A stretch of 64,000 nt of DNA from Hafnia paralvei ATCC 29927 (GTDB lineage: Bacteria > Pseudomonadota > Gammaproteobacteria > Enterobacterales > Enterobacteriaceae). Made by a program: the position numbers and the translations under genes. The notes under the pieces were generated by a model. It saw nothing but the letters and a program-made list of their open reading frames with translations. It searched no databases and was not told the DNA's origin. This document shows positions 17,251-26,185 of this stretch, in pieces. Location: the NCBI RefSeq assembly GCF_001655005.1, contig NZ_LXET01000029.1:1-64000 (forward strand), in the 5' to 3' direction. Each line of letters starts with the position of its first letter. Positions within the stretch are counted from its first letter, which is position 1.

Positions 17251-17909
17251 TGTTCTTCCCCTTTGGCTTCATGTTTTTCCATGCGTAGAAGATTATGAGA
17301 TTGACGGATTTCATCGCTGTTGTGTGTGACCCACAAAACGGCGATGCCAGAGCTCTTGATTAAATCATCAATGACCTGGTGCACAATTTCTTTATTCTTA
17401 TCGTCAAGAGCGCTGGTTATTTCATCAAGCAATAAGATTTCAGGTTGGTATTGTAGATTGCGCAGCAGAGCCACACGCTGCTTTTCACCACCGGAAAGTT
17501 CATCAATCTTCTTGTCTAAAATGTGCAGAGGGAGATCGAACTGTAGCAATCCCTTTTTTATTTTTTCATTGTCGACTTTATCCCCGCGGATTTGATACGG
17601 AAATCTGAGGTTATCACTGACTATCTCACCAAATAGAACTGGGGTTTGGAAACAGTAAGAAACCTTCTGACGGTACTCTTCAGGTTTGATCGTAATAATA
17701 TTTTTCCCATGGAGAAAAATATCGCCCGAGGAGGGGGGGAATAAAGAGGCTATTATTTTCAGCAGAGTGCTCTTACCGCAACCGGATGGACCGGTAATCA
17801 CTTTGAACTCGTTGGGCTGAAGCGTTAAAGAGAGATTGTCGATAATGATCTGTTGATCGACGCTAAAACAAATATTGCGCAGTTCAAGCAGATTCTCCGT
17901 GTTACTCAT
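17247..17909 (-). CDS. fetA: FetA: iron export ABC transporter ATPase
   Basis: 220 residues. Walker A is GPSGCGKST (about 40-48), the signature LSGGEKQRV (about 138) and Walker B ILLLDEITSALD. The Q-loop segment VSYCFQTPVLFG matches the E. coli FetA pattern VSYCAQTPTLFG. ATG 17909 is preferred (GGAA 7 bases upstream). In-frame ATG 17921 or an upstream start at 17960 would add residues translated from the hairpin that separates this gene from pyrC. Confidence 0.92.
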   Translation of the reverse strand: MSNTENLLELRNICFSVDQQIIIDNLSLTLQPNEFKVITGPSGCGKSTLLKIIASLFPPSSGDIFLHGKNIITIKPEEYRQKVSYCFQTPVLFGEIVSDNLRFPYQIRGDKVDNEKIKKGLLQFDLPLHILDKKIDELSGGEKQRVALLRNLQYQPEILLLDEITSALDDKNKEIVHQVIDDLIKSSGIAVLWVTHNSDEIRQSHNLLRMEKHEAKGEEQ

Positions 17910-17930
17910 TTTATGTTCCATCTGGTGTTG

Positions 17931-17953
17931 CAGCCCACTGAATAAGTGGGCTG
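17931..17953 (-). other. Stem-loop between pyrC and fetA
   Basis: Perfect 9-bp inverted repeat CAGCCCACT / AGTGGGCTG (17931-17939 and 17945-17953) with a 5-base loop. No T-run follows on the minus strand, so it is not a standard terminator. It could stabilise the pyrC 3' end or attenuate entry into fetAB. Confidence 0.55.
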
Positions 17954-17977
17954 GGCCCAATTCTGGATATTAGTCGT

Positions 17978-19021
17978 TTACTTGACCGTCCATTGAACGG
18001 TTTCTCCGGCTAAGAATGGGATCAATGTATCGTCACCACAGGAGATAGACTCGGCCACGGTGACGGGGGTACGTACCAGCTCGATATAGCTCTCGTTAAC
18101 TGGCAGGTTATAGAATGCAGGGCCATTGAGTGAACAAAATGCTTCAAGGTGTTGTAGCGCATTTTCCTCTTCAAACACGGTTGCATAGGCCTGTACGGCC
18201 GTTGGCGCATTAAATACACCGGCACATCCACAGCTGGATTCTTTGCGATGGCGTGAATGTGGCGCAGAGTCGGTGCCAAGGAAGAAGCGACTGTTACCGC
18301 TGGTGGCAGCCTTACGCAACGCTTGCTGGTGCGTGCTGCGCTTCAGTATGGGCAGGCAGAACAGATGTGGTCGGATGCCGCCAACCAGCATGTGGTTGCG
18401 GTTAAACATCAAATGCTGCGGGGTGATAGTTGCGGCTAAAAAGCTATCCCCTTCGGTCACAAACTCGGCAGCCTCTTGGGTCGTGATGTGCTCAAAGACA
18501 ATTTTCAGCTCTGGGAAATTTTTGCGCAGAGGCAGCATAACTTCATCGATGAAACGAGCCTCGCGGTCAAAGATATCCACGTCGTGCAGGGTAACTTCAC
18601 CATGGATCAGCAGCGGCATGCCCACCTTTTGCATCTTCTCAAACAGCGGATATAGGCCAGGAACCGATGTTACGCCATGTTTAGAATTAGTTGTTGCATT
18701 AGCAGGATAGAGCTTTGCCGCAGTAAAAACCCCTTCGGCGTGCCCCGAGATCAGCTCATTAGCATCGAGATCGTCGGTAAGATAGCAGGTCATTAGCGGC
18801 GTGAAATCGTGCTCCGCCGGTACGGCAGCGAGAATGCGTGCGCGATAGGCCTGTGCCTGAGCAACGCTGGTGATCGGCGGAACCAGATTAGGCATTACGA
18901 TGGCACGGGCAAAATGCTGGCTCGTGTGCGGTAAAACGGTTTTCAGCATCTCATCATCGCGAAGATGGAGATGCCAGTCATCTGGGCGGCGGATCTTAAG
19001 GGCGTGCTGCATTACGGTCAT
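17978..19021 (-). CDS. pyrC: PyrC: dihydroorotase
   Basis: 347 residues, against 348 in E. coli. Zinc amidohydrolase making dihydroorotate in pyrimidine synthesis. Metal ligands: HLHLRD near residue 17, the carboxylated lysine in FTAAKLYPANATTN, His in LLIHGEVT, His in VFEHITT and Asp in FLGTDSAPH. ATG 19021 is chosen because GGAG lies 7 bases upstream; ATG 19012 is also possible, and a start at 19084 would read through a palindromic leader. It is followed by fetAB on the same strand. Confidence 0.96.
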   Translation of the reverse strand: MTVMQHALKIRRPDDWHLHLRDDEMLKTVLPHTSQHFARAIVMPNLVPPITSVAQAQAYRARILAAVPAEHDFTPLMTCYLTDDLDANELISGHAEGVFTAAKLYPANATTNSKHGVTSVPGLYPLFEKMQKVGMPLLIHGEVTLHDVDIFDREARFIDEVMLPLRKNFPELKIVFEHITTQEAAEFVTEGDSFLAATITPQHLMFNRNHMLVGGIRPHLFCLPILKRSTHQQALRKAATSGNSRFFLGTDSAPHSRHRKESSCGCAGVFNAPTAVQAYATVFEEENALQHLEAFCSLNGPAFYNLPVNESYIELVRTPVTVAESISCGDDTLIPFLAGETVQWTVK

Positions 19022-19110
19022 TACAAGGCTCCGGCTGACAAGACTGTCTTGAGTGATGTTGACGATACAGATCGAGCGAGACACATTCTTAAATTAACGA
19101 TGAAAATGTG
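19022..19110 (-). promoter_or_regulatory. pyrC leader with dyad symmetry
   Basis: Just before the ribosome binding site lies the dyad CAAGACTGTCTTG (19039-19051), followed toward the gene by AGCCGGAGCC. In E. coli pyrC expression is set by start-site switching that lets a leader hairpin hide the ribosome binding site when CTP is high. A similar mechanism here is inferred only; the exact transcription start is not assignable by eye. Confidence 0.4.
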
Positions 19111-19290
19111 TTTTTATGGCGGGGAATAAGGATAAGGGGAAACGCGTCAATATGCACTCGTTTGTTGTGATCTATCGATAATTAGTATGATTCATGAGAA
19201 TTCCTGCGGGATTTTGTGTGACAAAAAGCGTAATGTGAAAGCAGGTATTAAATGAATGAATCTGTGAAATCAAAGAAAAGGAGTACCACG

Positions 19291-19581
19291 ATGAGTGAGA
19301 TTCGTATAGTTGCAACCTTGATCGCTAAACCAGAGCATACAGCAACCATTCATAGAGCAGTAGAACGCGTTGTCGATCCTAGTAGACAAGAGGTCGGTAA
19401 TATTCAGTATGATCTGCACGAAGAAATTGGCCATAAAGGCACCTATGTATTCTTTGAAGTATGGGCGTCTCAGGAAGCGGTAGATCACCATAACAATACC
19501 GTACACTTCCAGAATTTTGTGAAAGAAATTGAAGGGAAGTTGGAGATGCTTGATATTAAGGTTCTACATCAGATTGCTTGA
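19291..19581 (+). CDS. Putative quinol monooxygenase (ABM domain, YgiN-like)
   Basis: 96 residues, one antibiotic-biosynthesis-monooxygenase domain. The pattern EIRIVATLIAKPEHTATIHRAVERVVDPSRQEVGNIQYDLHEE followed by YVFFEVWASQEAVDHHNNTVHFQNFV is typical of small dimeric ferredoxin-fold cofactor-free monooxygenases. The histidine pairs HH and HF near 68-74 are family typical. ATG 19291 is preferred: AAGGAG sits 8-9 bases upstream, and the in-frame ATG at 19252 would add a non-conserved basic stretch. Substrate unknown; a quinol or a detoxification substrate is possible. Confidence 0.85.
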   Translation: MSEIRIVATLIAKPEHTATIHRAVERVVDPSRQEVGNIQYDLHEEIGHKGTYVFFEVWASQEAVDHHNNTVHFQNFVKEIEGKLEMLDIKVLHQIA

Positions 19582-19596
19582 TGAATAAATAATAGC

Positions 19597-19654
19597 CAGT
19601 CTCCGGGGGCTAAGGTTTTCCTTCATGCCCATTGCGTCATGCAGCCGGAGACTG
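19597..19654. other. Structured element, possible small RNA or 3' UTR fold
   Basis: CAGTCTCCGG (19597-19606) pairs perfectly with CCGGAGACTG (19645-19654). Inside are a further AAGG-TTTT-CCTT hairpin (19612-19623) and a GGGC/GCCC pair. There is no T-tract immediately after. It lies 16 bases behind the monooxygenase gene and before the rne terminator. Confidence 0.5.
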
Positions 19655-19835
19655 TGCGGAAATAATACATTGTGATGCCAGAAACTCTAGGCAAATTATA
19701 TTTCATCTATAATAAACTTATCCTAGCTCAAACGATGAATAATAATTGTCCTAATTGTTGATGCATATATATTATTAAACATATGAGAATGGTTTTTATT
19801 ATTTAATAAAGTAATTCTGAGGTCAGTTTACAAAT

Positions 19836-19863
19836 AAAAAACCCGCCAATGGCGGGTTTTTTA
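19836..19863 (-). terminator. rne terminator, bidirectional
   Basis: ACCCGCC (19841-19847), loop AAT, GGCGGGT (19851-19857), flanked by A and T runs on either side. It follows the rne stop by about 22 bases on the minus strand. Confidence 0.92.
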
Positions 19864-19884
19864 TTTAGTGCAATAGCCAACTCA

Positions 19885-22800
19885 TCAATCAACGGCTGGT
19901 GGCTTAGTTGCCGGTGCTGTTGCCTGACTTACCGCTGCATGTCCACCGGCACCGCCTTTGCTTTGTAGATCCAAAGCAGGGCGCTGCCAAGTGCTCACAG
20001 CCGGAGTCGAAGGAACATACTCAGGTGCGGGAGCCTTAGTCATTGGTGCTGTTGCTACGCGCTGCGCTTTAGCCGCAACCACAATAACCGGTTTAGCTGG
20101 AGTCGCCACCGCAGGCTGTACAGGCGCCTCGACGACAGCGTCTTCAGTAGCCCTAGTCTCTACTGTTTCAGTCGCTGGCGTTTCAACCGCCGCCGTTTCT
20201 GGCTGAGTCTCTGCTAGAACAGGAACTTCAGCAGCATCGATTGCCGTGGATTCAGCAGTCGTTAGCTCTTCGCTCACTGATTCAGCAGGAGTTTCTGCCA
20301 CTACGGGAGCAACAGCCTCCGCGGTTTCTTCAGTAACACTCTGCTCGACCACTGTCTCTTCGGCTGCTGTTTCTTCAACAACAGGGGCGTTAGAAGCAAC
20401 TTCTACCGCGTCGATGCTCGGTTCTGCAGGTTTAACTTCAGTCACAGGCTCTGCCGCAACGGTATCCGTGGTTAACGATGCAGCCGGTGCCGCAGCAACT
20501 GAGGTTGCTACTACAGAAGTGACCACCGCAGGGATGATGACTGGCTTAACGACGGGTGCCGCCACAACGGTTTCAACCACTGGTTGTTCTACTCTGTGTT
20601 CCACAACGTTTTCAGCAACAGGAGAAACATGTGTTTCGGTCTGGTGTTGTTCGGTTGTAGAAGCATGCGCTTCAACTTCAGTCGTTGCCGTTGGTGCAAC
20701 TGGATAGCTGATCCACACTTTGCCAGATGCCATCTCTGGAGAGGCGGCGGCAAATGCCAGAGGCATTGGCGACTGAGTTGGGTAACGCTCATCACGATAA
20801 CGACGACGGCGCTGACCGCTAACACGCAGATGACGAGGTGAGCGGCGAGAACGACGAGGCATACCGTTTTCACCCTGACGGTTATCACGGAAGCTTTCTT
20901 CTTCGTTTGCCTGCTGCTGTGGTGCATCAGTCTGAACAGCCGGCGCAGGTTCAGATACCGTCGGCGTGACGACTACCGCAGGAACGGAGGCTTTAGCTAA
21001 CGCTGCGGCATCGTCTTCAGCCTGCGTTGTGAAGCGTACTTTTTGAGTCAGTTGGCGGCGCTGACGGCGCGGCATGTGCTGATTCTCTTCACGGTTGCTT
21101 TCTTCGGCTTCGGTCGTGGCGACGACGTCGTTGTTTTCTAGCGCTTTTACTTCTTGCTGAGCCTGACGTTTATCCTCGGTACGACGACGCTGACGGTCGT
21201 TGTTACGTGGTTCACGACGTGGCTGCTGTTCATCACGCTGTTCAGTTGGCGCTGCATCAACGTTAACGTCAGTATTGACAGCTTGTGCTGGCTGGCGGCG
21301 ATTACGGCGCTGGTCTTCACGGTTGCTGTTACGTTCGTTGCGATCGTTGCTACGCTCGTTATTACGGTCGTTGCTGCGTTCAGGGCGGTCGCTATTGCGG
21401 TCGTTATTACGATCGTTGCGGTCATTACGATCGCGACGTCCATTTTGACGGCGGTTGTTGTTGCGACGATCCTGATTCTGGCGGCGAGGTTCTTCCACCG
21501 GCGCAGCGGGTTCGGCAGCTGGTTTTTGCTCTGACTCTGAACCAGCAAACATATTTTTCAGTGCAGAGAAGAAGCGGCTAACCAAACCTGGTTGGGTTGG
21601 TTCAGCAGGCTTAGCAACGGCTTTCGTCGCAGGTGCTACGGTAGCAGGTGTGGCAGTTTCAGCCGGCGGAGCCTCAACATCCAGAGAGAACGGCGCTAGT
21701 GCGGGTTGTTCAGGACGTTTACGCTCAAGTACCGGTTCTTCTTCAGCAGTCAGGCTCTCTGCTTCATGGAGTTGAGGCAAGAGATAGCTGAGGGTGCTGG
21801 TTTCTTCACCTTTACGCACGCGTACGACGGAATAATGTGGTGTTTGCATCTGATCGTTAGGAACGACGATGACTTTCACACCATCCTGACGCTTCTCGAT
21901 AGCACTCACGGATTCACGCTTTTCGTTCAGCAGGTATGAAGCAACCGGAACAGGAACAATGGCGTGGACTTCGTTGGTGTTTTCCTTCAGCGCTTCTTCT
22001 TCAATCAGGCGCAGAATCGAGAGAGACAGAGACTCATTGTCACGTACGGTGCCTGTACCGTTACAGCGCGGACACACGTGGTGGCTGGACTCGCCAAGAG
22101 ACGGGCTCAGACGTTGACGAGACATTTCCAGCAAACCGAAGCGTGAAATACGGCCAATCTGAATACGAGCGCGATCCTGACGGACGGCGTCGCGTAGACG
22201 GTTTTCAACTTCGCGCTGATGGCGTACCGGTGTCATATCGATAAAATCGATCACGATCAGGCCGCCAAGGTCACGCAGTCGCAGCTGGCGAGCAATTTCA
22301 TCAGCCGCTTCGAGGTTAGTATTGAACGCCGTTTCTTCGATATCACCGCCGCGAGTTGCACGAGCGGAGTTGATATCGATAGCGGTCAAGGCTTCAGTCG
22401 AGTCAATAACGATGGAGCCGCCGGAAGGTAGGCGTACTTCACGCTGGAATGCAGACTCAATCTGGGATTCGATCTGGTAGTGGCTAAACAGCGGGATTTC
22501 ACCGGTATACAGTTTAATCTTGCTGCTGAAATCAGGACGCCCCAACGCAGCAATATGCTGTTTGGCGAGATCGAGAATTTTTGGGTTATCAATCAGGATT
22601 TCGCCGATATCAGGGCGCAGGTAATCACGGAATGCGCGAACGATAACGTTGCTTTCTTGATGGATTAGGAATGGAGCAGGGCGGCCTTCAGCGGCTTTTT
22701 TAATGGCATCCCAGTGTTTCAAGCGGAATGACAGATCCCATTGCAGAGCTTCGGCAGATTTACCCACGCCTGCGGTACGAACAATTAGACCCATTCCATC

Positions 22801-23283
22801 AGGCAACTGCAGAGAAGAAAGGGCCTCTTTCAATTCTGTACGGTCATCACCCTCGATACGACGAGAGATACCACCTGCACGCGGGTTGTTCGGCATCAAT
22901 ACCAAGTAGCTACCAGCTAGGCTGATAAACGTTGTTAGCGCTGCGCCTTTGTTTCCACGTTCTTCTTTATCAACCTGAACAATAACTTCCTGACCTTCGC
23001 GCAAAACATCTTTGATGTTTGGGCGGCCATGAGAGGAGTAATTGCTAGGGAAATATTCGCGGGCGATTTCTTTGAGGGGGAGAAAACCATGTCGTTCAGC
23101 ACCGTAATCTACAAAAGCAGCTTCCAGACTTGGCTCAATACGGGTTATTTTTCCCTTGTAGATATTCGCTTTTTTCTGTTCGTGGCCTGGGCTTTCAATA
23201 TCCAGATCGTACAGACGCTGTCCGTCTACTAGGGCAACACGCAACTCTTCCTGCTGAGTTGCGTTAATCAACATTCTTTTCAT
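19885..23283 (-). CDS. rne: RNase E: endoribonuclease and degradosome scaffold
   Basis: 1132 residues from MKRMLINATQ, longer than the 1061 of E. coli. The catalytic half (1-529) is nearly identical: S1 domain about 37-125, catalytic aspartates in LTAIDINSAR (303) and LIVIDFIDM (346), and the zinc-link CPRC near 404. The scaffold half keeps the membrane helix PGLVSRFFSALKNMF, arginine-rich RNA-binding blocks, the enolase-proximal block MPRRSRRSPRHLRVSGQRRR and a C-terminal GGAGGHAA PNPase-type end. Extra length comes from a repetitive Arg-Asn-Asp tract and a long acidic Ala/Val/Thr/Glu region. ATG 23298 is in frame (MSKFK); 23283 matches E. coli numbering. Confidence 0.97.
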   Translation of the reverse strand: MKRMLINATQQEELRVALVDGQRLYDLDIESPGHEQKKANIYKGKITRIEPSLEAAFVDYGAERHGFLPLKEIAREYFPSNYSSHGRPNIKDVLREGQEVIVQVDKEERGNKGAALTTFISLAGSYLVLMPNNPRAGGISRRIEGDDRTELKEALSSLQLPDGMGLIVRTAGVGKSAEALQWDLSFRLKHWDAIKKAAEGRPAPFLIHQESNVIVRAFRDYLRPDIGEILIDNPKILDLAKQHIAALGRPDFSSKIKLYTGEIPLFSHYQIESQIESAFQREVRLPSGGSIVIDSTEALTAIDINSARATRGGDIEETAFNTNLEAADEIARQLRLRDLGGLIVIDFIDMTPVRHQREVENRLRDAVRQDRARIQIGRISRFGLLEMSRQRLSPSLGESSHHVCPRCNGTGTVRDNESLSLSILRLIEEEALKENTNEVHAIVPVPVASYLLNEKRESVSAIEKRQDGVKVIVVPNDQMQTPHYSVVRVRKGEETSTLSYLLPQLHEAESLTAEEEPVLERKRPEQPALAPFSLDVEAPPAETATPATVAPATKAVAKPAEPTQPGLVSRFFSALKNMFAGSESEQKPAAEPAAPVEEPRRQNQDRRNNNRRQNGRRDRNDRNDRNNDRNSDRPERSNDRNNERSNDRNERNSNREDQRRNRRQPAQAVNTDVNVDAAPTEQRDEQQPRREPRNNDRQRRRTEDKRQAQQEVKALENNDVVATTEAEESNREENQHMPRRQRRQLTQKVRFTTQAEDDAAALAKASVPAVVVTPTVSEPAPAVQTDAPQQQANEEESFRDNRQGENGMPRRSRRSPRHLRVSGQRRRRYRDERYPTQSPMPLAFAAASPEMASGKVWISYPVAPTATTEVEAHASTTEQHQTETHVSPVAENVVEHRVEQPVVETVVAAPVVKPVIIPAVVTSVVATSVAAAPAASLTTDTVAAEPVTEVKPAEPSIDAVEVASNAPVVEETAAEETVVEQSVTEETAEAVAPVVAETPAESVSEELTTAESTAIDAAEVPVLAETQPETAAVETPATETVETRATEDAVVEAPVQPAVATPAKPVIVVAAKAQRVATAPMTKAPAPEYVPSTPAVSTWQRPALDLQSKGGAGGHAAVSQATAPATKPPAVD
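21320..21440 (-). repeat. Tandem DRNN/ERSN-coding repeats within rne
   Basis: Roughly 120 bases repeat a CGWTCGTTRYKR-like unit on the plus strand, encoding a run of DRN, DRNN, ERSN and DRNE motifs in the scaffold half of RNase E. It corresponds to the arginine-rich RNA-binding area, here expanded compared with E. coli. Slippage-driven length variation between strains is likely. Confidence 0.75.
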
Positions 23284-23664
23284 CTTAAACTTACTCATTT
23301 TTTTTGCATTGGCAACTAAGCTGCGGGCAAAATAACGTCCTGACCGAGAGGAAGACCGATGACCCCGAGTCTTATCGCAAAGTCGTCAACCTCACGGTTG
23401 TCGCCTGCATAGGGGCGCATATTTCGGTAAGCCTATGTTTCTTAGCGAAAAAACAGCTTTGTGAAACAGAGCACTGTTTATCAGTAGATAACCCTACAAA
23501 ATTTGAGTATTACTGATTCCATGATTTTGGTCAGACTGCTACCCACAGCCCGCTAATTACTTGATTTCACACTACGTCTTACGCCATTGCTGCATTTCTG
23601 TGTCATCAAGTAAACGTCAAATCCCGTCGTTTTCCCTGTCTTAATGAGAATAAACGCGGAAATC
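23284..23664 (-). promoter_or_regulatory. rne long 5' leader
   Basis: About 380 bases between a predicted start point and the rne ATG contain no gene. In E. coli the 361-base rne leader folds into hairpins that let RNase E cut its own mRNA and so control itself. The matching length and position imply the same here; I have not verified the hairpin sequences. Confidence 0.6.
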
Positions 23665-23670
23665 TTTGTC

Positions 23671-23700
23671 ATTATTCCACTGCAATGCCCTGTATAGCAA
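23671..23700 (-). promoter_or_regulatory. Predicted rne promoter
   Basis: On the minus strand TTGCTA (23695-23700) and AATAAT (23671-23676) are separated by 18 bases. This places the start near 23664 and gives a leader close to that of E. coli rne. Confidence 0.45.
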
Positions 23701-23902
23701 GACGACTTTTGCCCTTATCCGGAAGATTCTTGCAGTAGTTCACAACAAGGCTGTCTGGTTGCTCGTATATTAGGCATAATGCGGGCGCAAACGTTCTCTC
23801 AACCGTGTCCACATCGTCTCTTTTTCATTCCTTTCATGATTATCTTCGGCGAGTTCAAAAAAGAAGTGGCATGCAGAGAGTTGCCTCTTTAAAATCGCGC
23901 CC

Positions 23903-24859
23903 ATGAATATGAATAACACCTCAGTAAAGTTAGTCACGATTGCCGCCGATGAGGCTGGGCAGCGTATTGATAATTTTTTGCGCAATCAGCTGAAAGGCGT
24001 GCCAAAAAGTATGATTTATCGCATCGTGCGCAAGGGCGAGGTGCGGGTTAATAAAAAACGCATTAAACCAGAATATAAACTGCAGTCTGGAGATGAGGTT
24101 CGCATTCCTCCGGTGCGCATTGCGGAGCGAGATGAAGCGCCTGTATCCGCAAAACTGGACAAAGTCGCCGCGCTCAACGACTGCATTATCTTTGAAGATG
24201 ATTATTTGTTGGTGCTGAATAAGCCCTCTGGGACAGCGGTTCACGGCGGCAGCGGCCTAAGCTTTGGTGTTATCGAAGGATTGCGTGCGCTGCGCCCTGA
24301 AGCGCGTTTCCTTGAGTTGGTTCATCGTTTGGATCGTGAAACCTCGGGTGTGCTGTTAGTTGCTAAAAAACGCTCTGCTTTGCGTGCACTGCATGAACAA
24401 CTGCGTATGAAGGGTATGCAGAAAGATTATCTCGCACTGGTGCGTGGACAGTGGCAGTCGCACTGTAAAGTGGTGCAGGCGCCATTGTTGAAGAACATTC
24501 TGCAAAGCGGTGAGCGTATCGTGCGGGTGAATGCCGAGGGCAAACCGTCAGAAACTCGCTTCAAAGTGGAGGAGCGCTTTGAGAATGCTACGCTGGTGAA
24601 AGCAAGTCCTGTCACGGGACGTACACACCAGATTCGTGTTCATACGCTGCATGCGGGGCATCCGATTGCCTTTGATGATCGCTATGGCGACCGCGAGTTT
24701 GATAGCGAACTGAAAGGCACAGGCTTGGATCGTTTGTTCCTACATGCTGCAGCATTGCGTTTCGAGCACCCGAATACGGGGGAAACCATGCGTGTTGAAG
24801 CGCCGTTGGATAAGAAATTGCGCCATTGCCTTGACGTATTGCGCAAGACAAAGGCGTAA
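23903..24859 (+). CDS. rluC: RluC: 23S rRNA pseudouridine synthase (955/2504/2580)
   Basis: 318 residues, against 319 in E. coli. An S4 RNA-binding domain (about 16-75, QRIDNFLRNQLKGVPKSMIYRIVRKGEVRVN) precedes the RluA-type catalytic domain. The catalytic aspartate is in LVHRLDRETSGVLLVAK, and SPVTGRTHQIRVH is the second family motif. It modifies three uridines of 23S rRNA. Divergent from rne with about 600 bases between, as in E. coli. Its terminator reaches the convergent yceF end. Confidence 0.97.
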   Translation: MNMNNTSVKLVTIAADEAGQRIDNFLRNQLKGVPKSMIYRIVRKGEVRVNKKRIKPEYKLQSGDEVRIPPVRIAERDEAPVSAKLDKVAALNDCIIFEDDYLLVLNKPSGTAVHGGSGLSFGVIEGLRALRPEARFLELVHRLDRETSGVLLVAKKRSALRALHEQLRMKGMQKDYLALVRGQWQSHCKVVQAPLLKNILQSGERIVRVNAEGKPSETRFKVEERFENATLVKASPVTGRTHQIRVHTLHAGHPIAFDDRYGDREFDSELKGTGLDRLFLHAAALRFEHPNTGETMRVEAPLDKKLRHCLDVLRKTKA

Positions 24860-24882
24860 TACTTTTCTTATTGCTCATGAAT

Positions 24883-24908
24883 AAGCCGGAGTGATTCCGG
24901 CTTTTTTT
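24883..24908 (+). terminator. rluC terminator
   Basis: AAGCCGGA (24883-24890), loop GTGAT, TCCGGCTT (24896-24903), followed by TTTTT. It abuts the stop codon of the convergent yceF. Confidence 0.9.
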
Positions 24909-25506
24909 ATGCTTTGTTTTTGCTGTGTAGCAGGGCGTTGTAACCTGATTTAAGTAGCATTTCATTGAGCGCAATCAGCGGGAGGCCGATCAGCGCATTG
25001 GGATCTCGGCCTTCGAGACGGCTAAATAGTAAAATTCCCGCACCTTCACACATAAAGCTTCCTGCGCAGCTGAGTGGCATTTCTAGCTTGATATAAGCGC
25101 GAATTTCTTCATCACTTAAATGACGAAAATGAACGTGGAATGTTTCACAGATCATCTCTCTATGCATGGTGTGACTATTAACTACGCACAGACCGGTATA
25201 AAAGGTGATCATTTTTCCACTGGCGGCGCGTAATTGGCGCTGTGCATTCTCCACCGAACCCGGTTTACCGACGATATTTCCATCGATGACACATACCTGA
25301 TCGGAACCAATAATAAAATTATTTGGGAATTTATTTGTCAGCGATAGCGCTTTTTCTAACGCCAAACGTTGAACCAAATCGGTTGCTGACTCCCCATCTT
25401 TCGGCGTTTCATCGGTATCGGGCGCTGCGCAGATAAACTCAACGCCAAGCTTTTCAAGCAAAGCTCGGCGGTAAGGCGAAGTAGAGGCTAGAATCAAAGG
25501 TGACAT
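24907..25506 (-). CDS. yceF: YceF: 7-methyl-GTP pyrophosphatase (Maf family)
   Basis: 199 residues. Maf-type house-cleaning nucleotide pyrophosphatase; the E. coli YceF subfamily prefers m7GTP. The N-terminal ILASTSPYRRALLEKL motif, DETP, IIGSDQVCV with the catalytic aspartate, and GKP are present, and the end reads RLEGRDPNALIGLPLIAL. ATG 25506 is preferred to 25524 because it aligns with E. coli MPKLILASTSP and has GGAAA upstream. Convergent with rluC, divergent from yceD. Confidence 0.93.
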   Translation of the reverse strand: MSPLILASTSPYRRALLEKLGVEFICAAPDTDETPKDGESATDLVQRLALEKALSLTNKFPNNFIIGSDQVCVIDGNIVGKPGSVENAQRQLRAASGKMITFYTGLCVVNSHTMHREMICETFHVHFRHLSDEEIRAYIKLEMPLSCAGSFMCEGAGILLFSRLEGRDPNALIGLPLIALNEMLLKSGYNALLHSKNKA

Positions 25507-25647
25507 ATTTTTTCCATAAAGCATGGCGTAATTGAATCTGACATTTTAAACTGTCCGCCGCTCAGGAAGCGAATATTGGAGGGAAAGTGCGCCCACAAGG
25601 CCTTTTCCTTTGACTCTCGGTCTTTACAAAGTTAATATGCGCGCCCT

Positions 25648-26169
25648 ATGCAAAAGGTAAAATTACCCTTGACCCTCGATGCAGTTCGTACTGCACAGAA
25701 ACGATTAGATTACGTTGGTTTCTATTCGTCTGAGCAGGTAACGCGAGTTGCTGAATCTGTGGTCAGTGTGGATAGCGATGTTGCCGTGTCGTTGTCATTT
25801 AATATTGATAACCAGCGGTTAGCGGTGATTACTGGTCATGCCGACGTAACGGTAACGTTATGTTGTCAGCGCTGTAATCAGACGTTCCAACAGCAAGTCC
25901 ATACAACGTATTGTTTCAGCCCGGTCGCCAATGACGAGCAGGCTGAGGCATTGCCGGAAGCTTACGAGCCGATCGAAGTCAACGAATTTGGTGAAGTCGA
26001 TTTGCTGGCAATGGTAGAAGATGAAATTATCCTCGCCCTGCCGGTAGTTCCGGTGCATGAATCTGAACACTGTGAAGTGTCCGAAGCGGACATGGTCTTT
26101 GGCAAACTGCCTCCAGAGGCGGAGAAACCAAACCCATTTGCCGCATTAGCCAGTTTAAAGCGTAAGTAA
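25648..26169 (+). CDS. yceD: YceD (DUF177): 23S rRNA accumulation protein
   Basis: 173 residues, as in E. coli. DUF177 family; linked to 23S rRNA accumulation in bacteria and plants. Two CxxC-like positions in VTLCCQRCNQTFQQQV and the acidic EVDLLAMVEDEIILALPVVPVHE motif are family features. It is first in the yceD-rpmF-plsX-fab cluster, and rpmF follows after 16 bases with an AAGGAG site. Confidence 0.94.
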   Translation: MQKVKLPLTLDAVRTAQKRLDYVGFYSSEQVTRVAESVVSVDSDVAVSLSFNIDNQRLAVITGHADVTVTLCCQRCNQTFQQQVHTTYCFSPVANDEQAEALPEAYEPIEVNEFGEVDLLAMVEDEIILALPVVPVHESEHCEVSEADMVFGKLPPEAEKPNPFAALASLKRK

Positions 26170-26185
26170 TCAAGGAGTAAGGTCA

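Noticed and set aside
20246..20707. Long Ser/Thr/Val-rich frames antisense to rne
   Set aside because: They mirror the repetitive acidic Ala/Val/Thr coding of RNase E and are shadows, as are others within rne.
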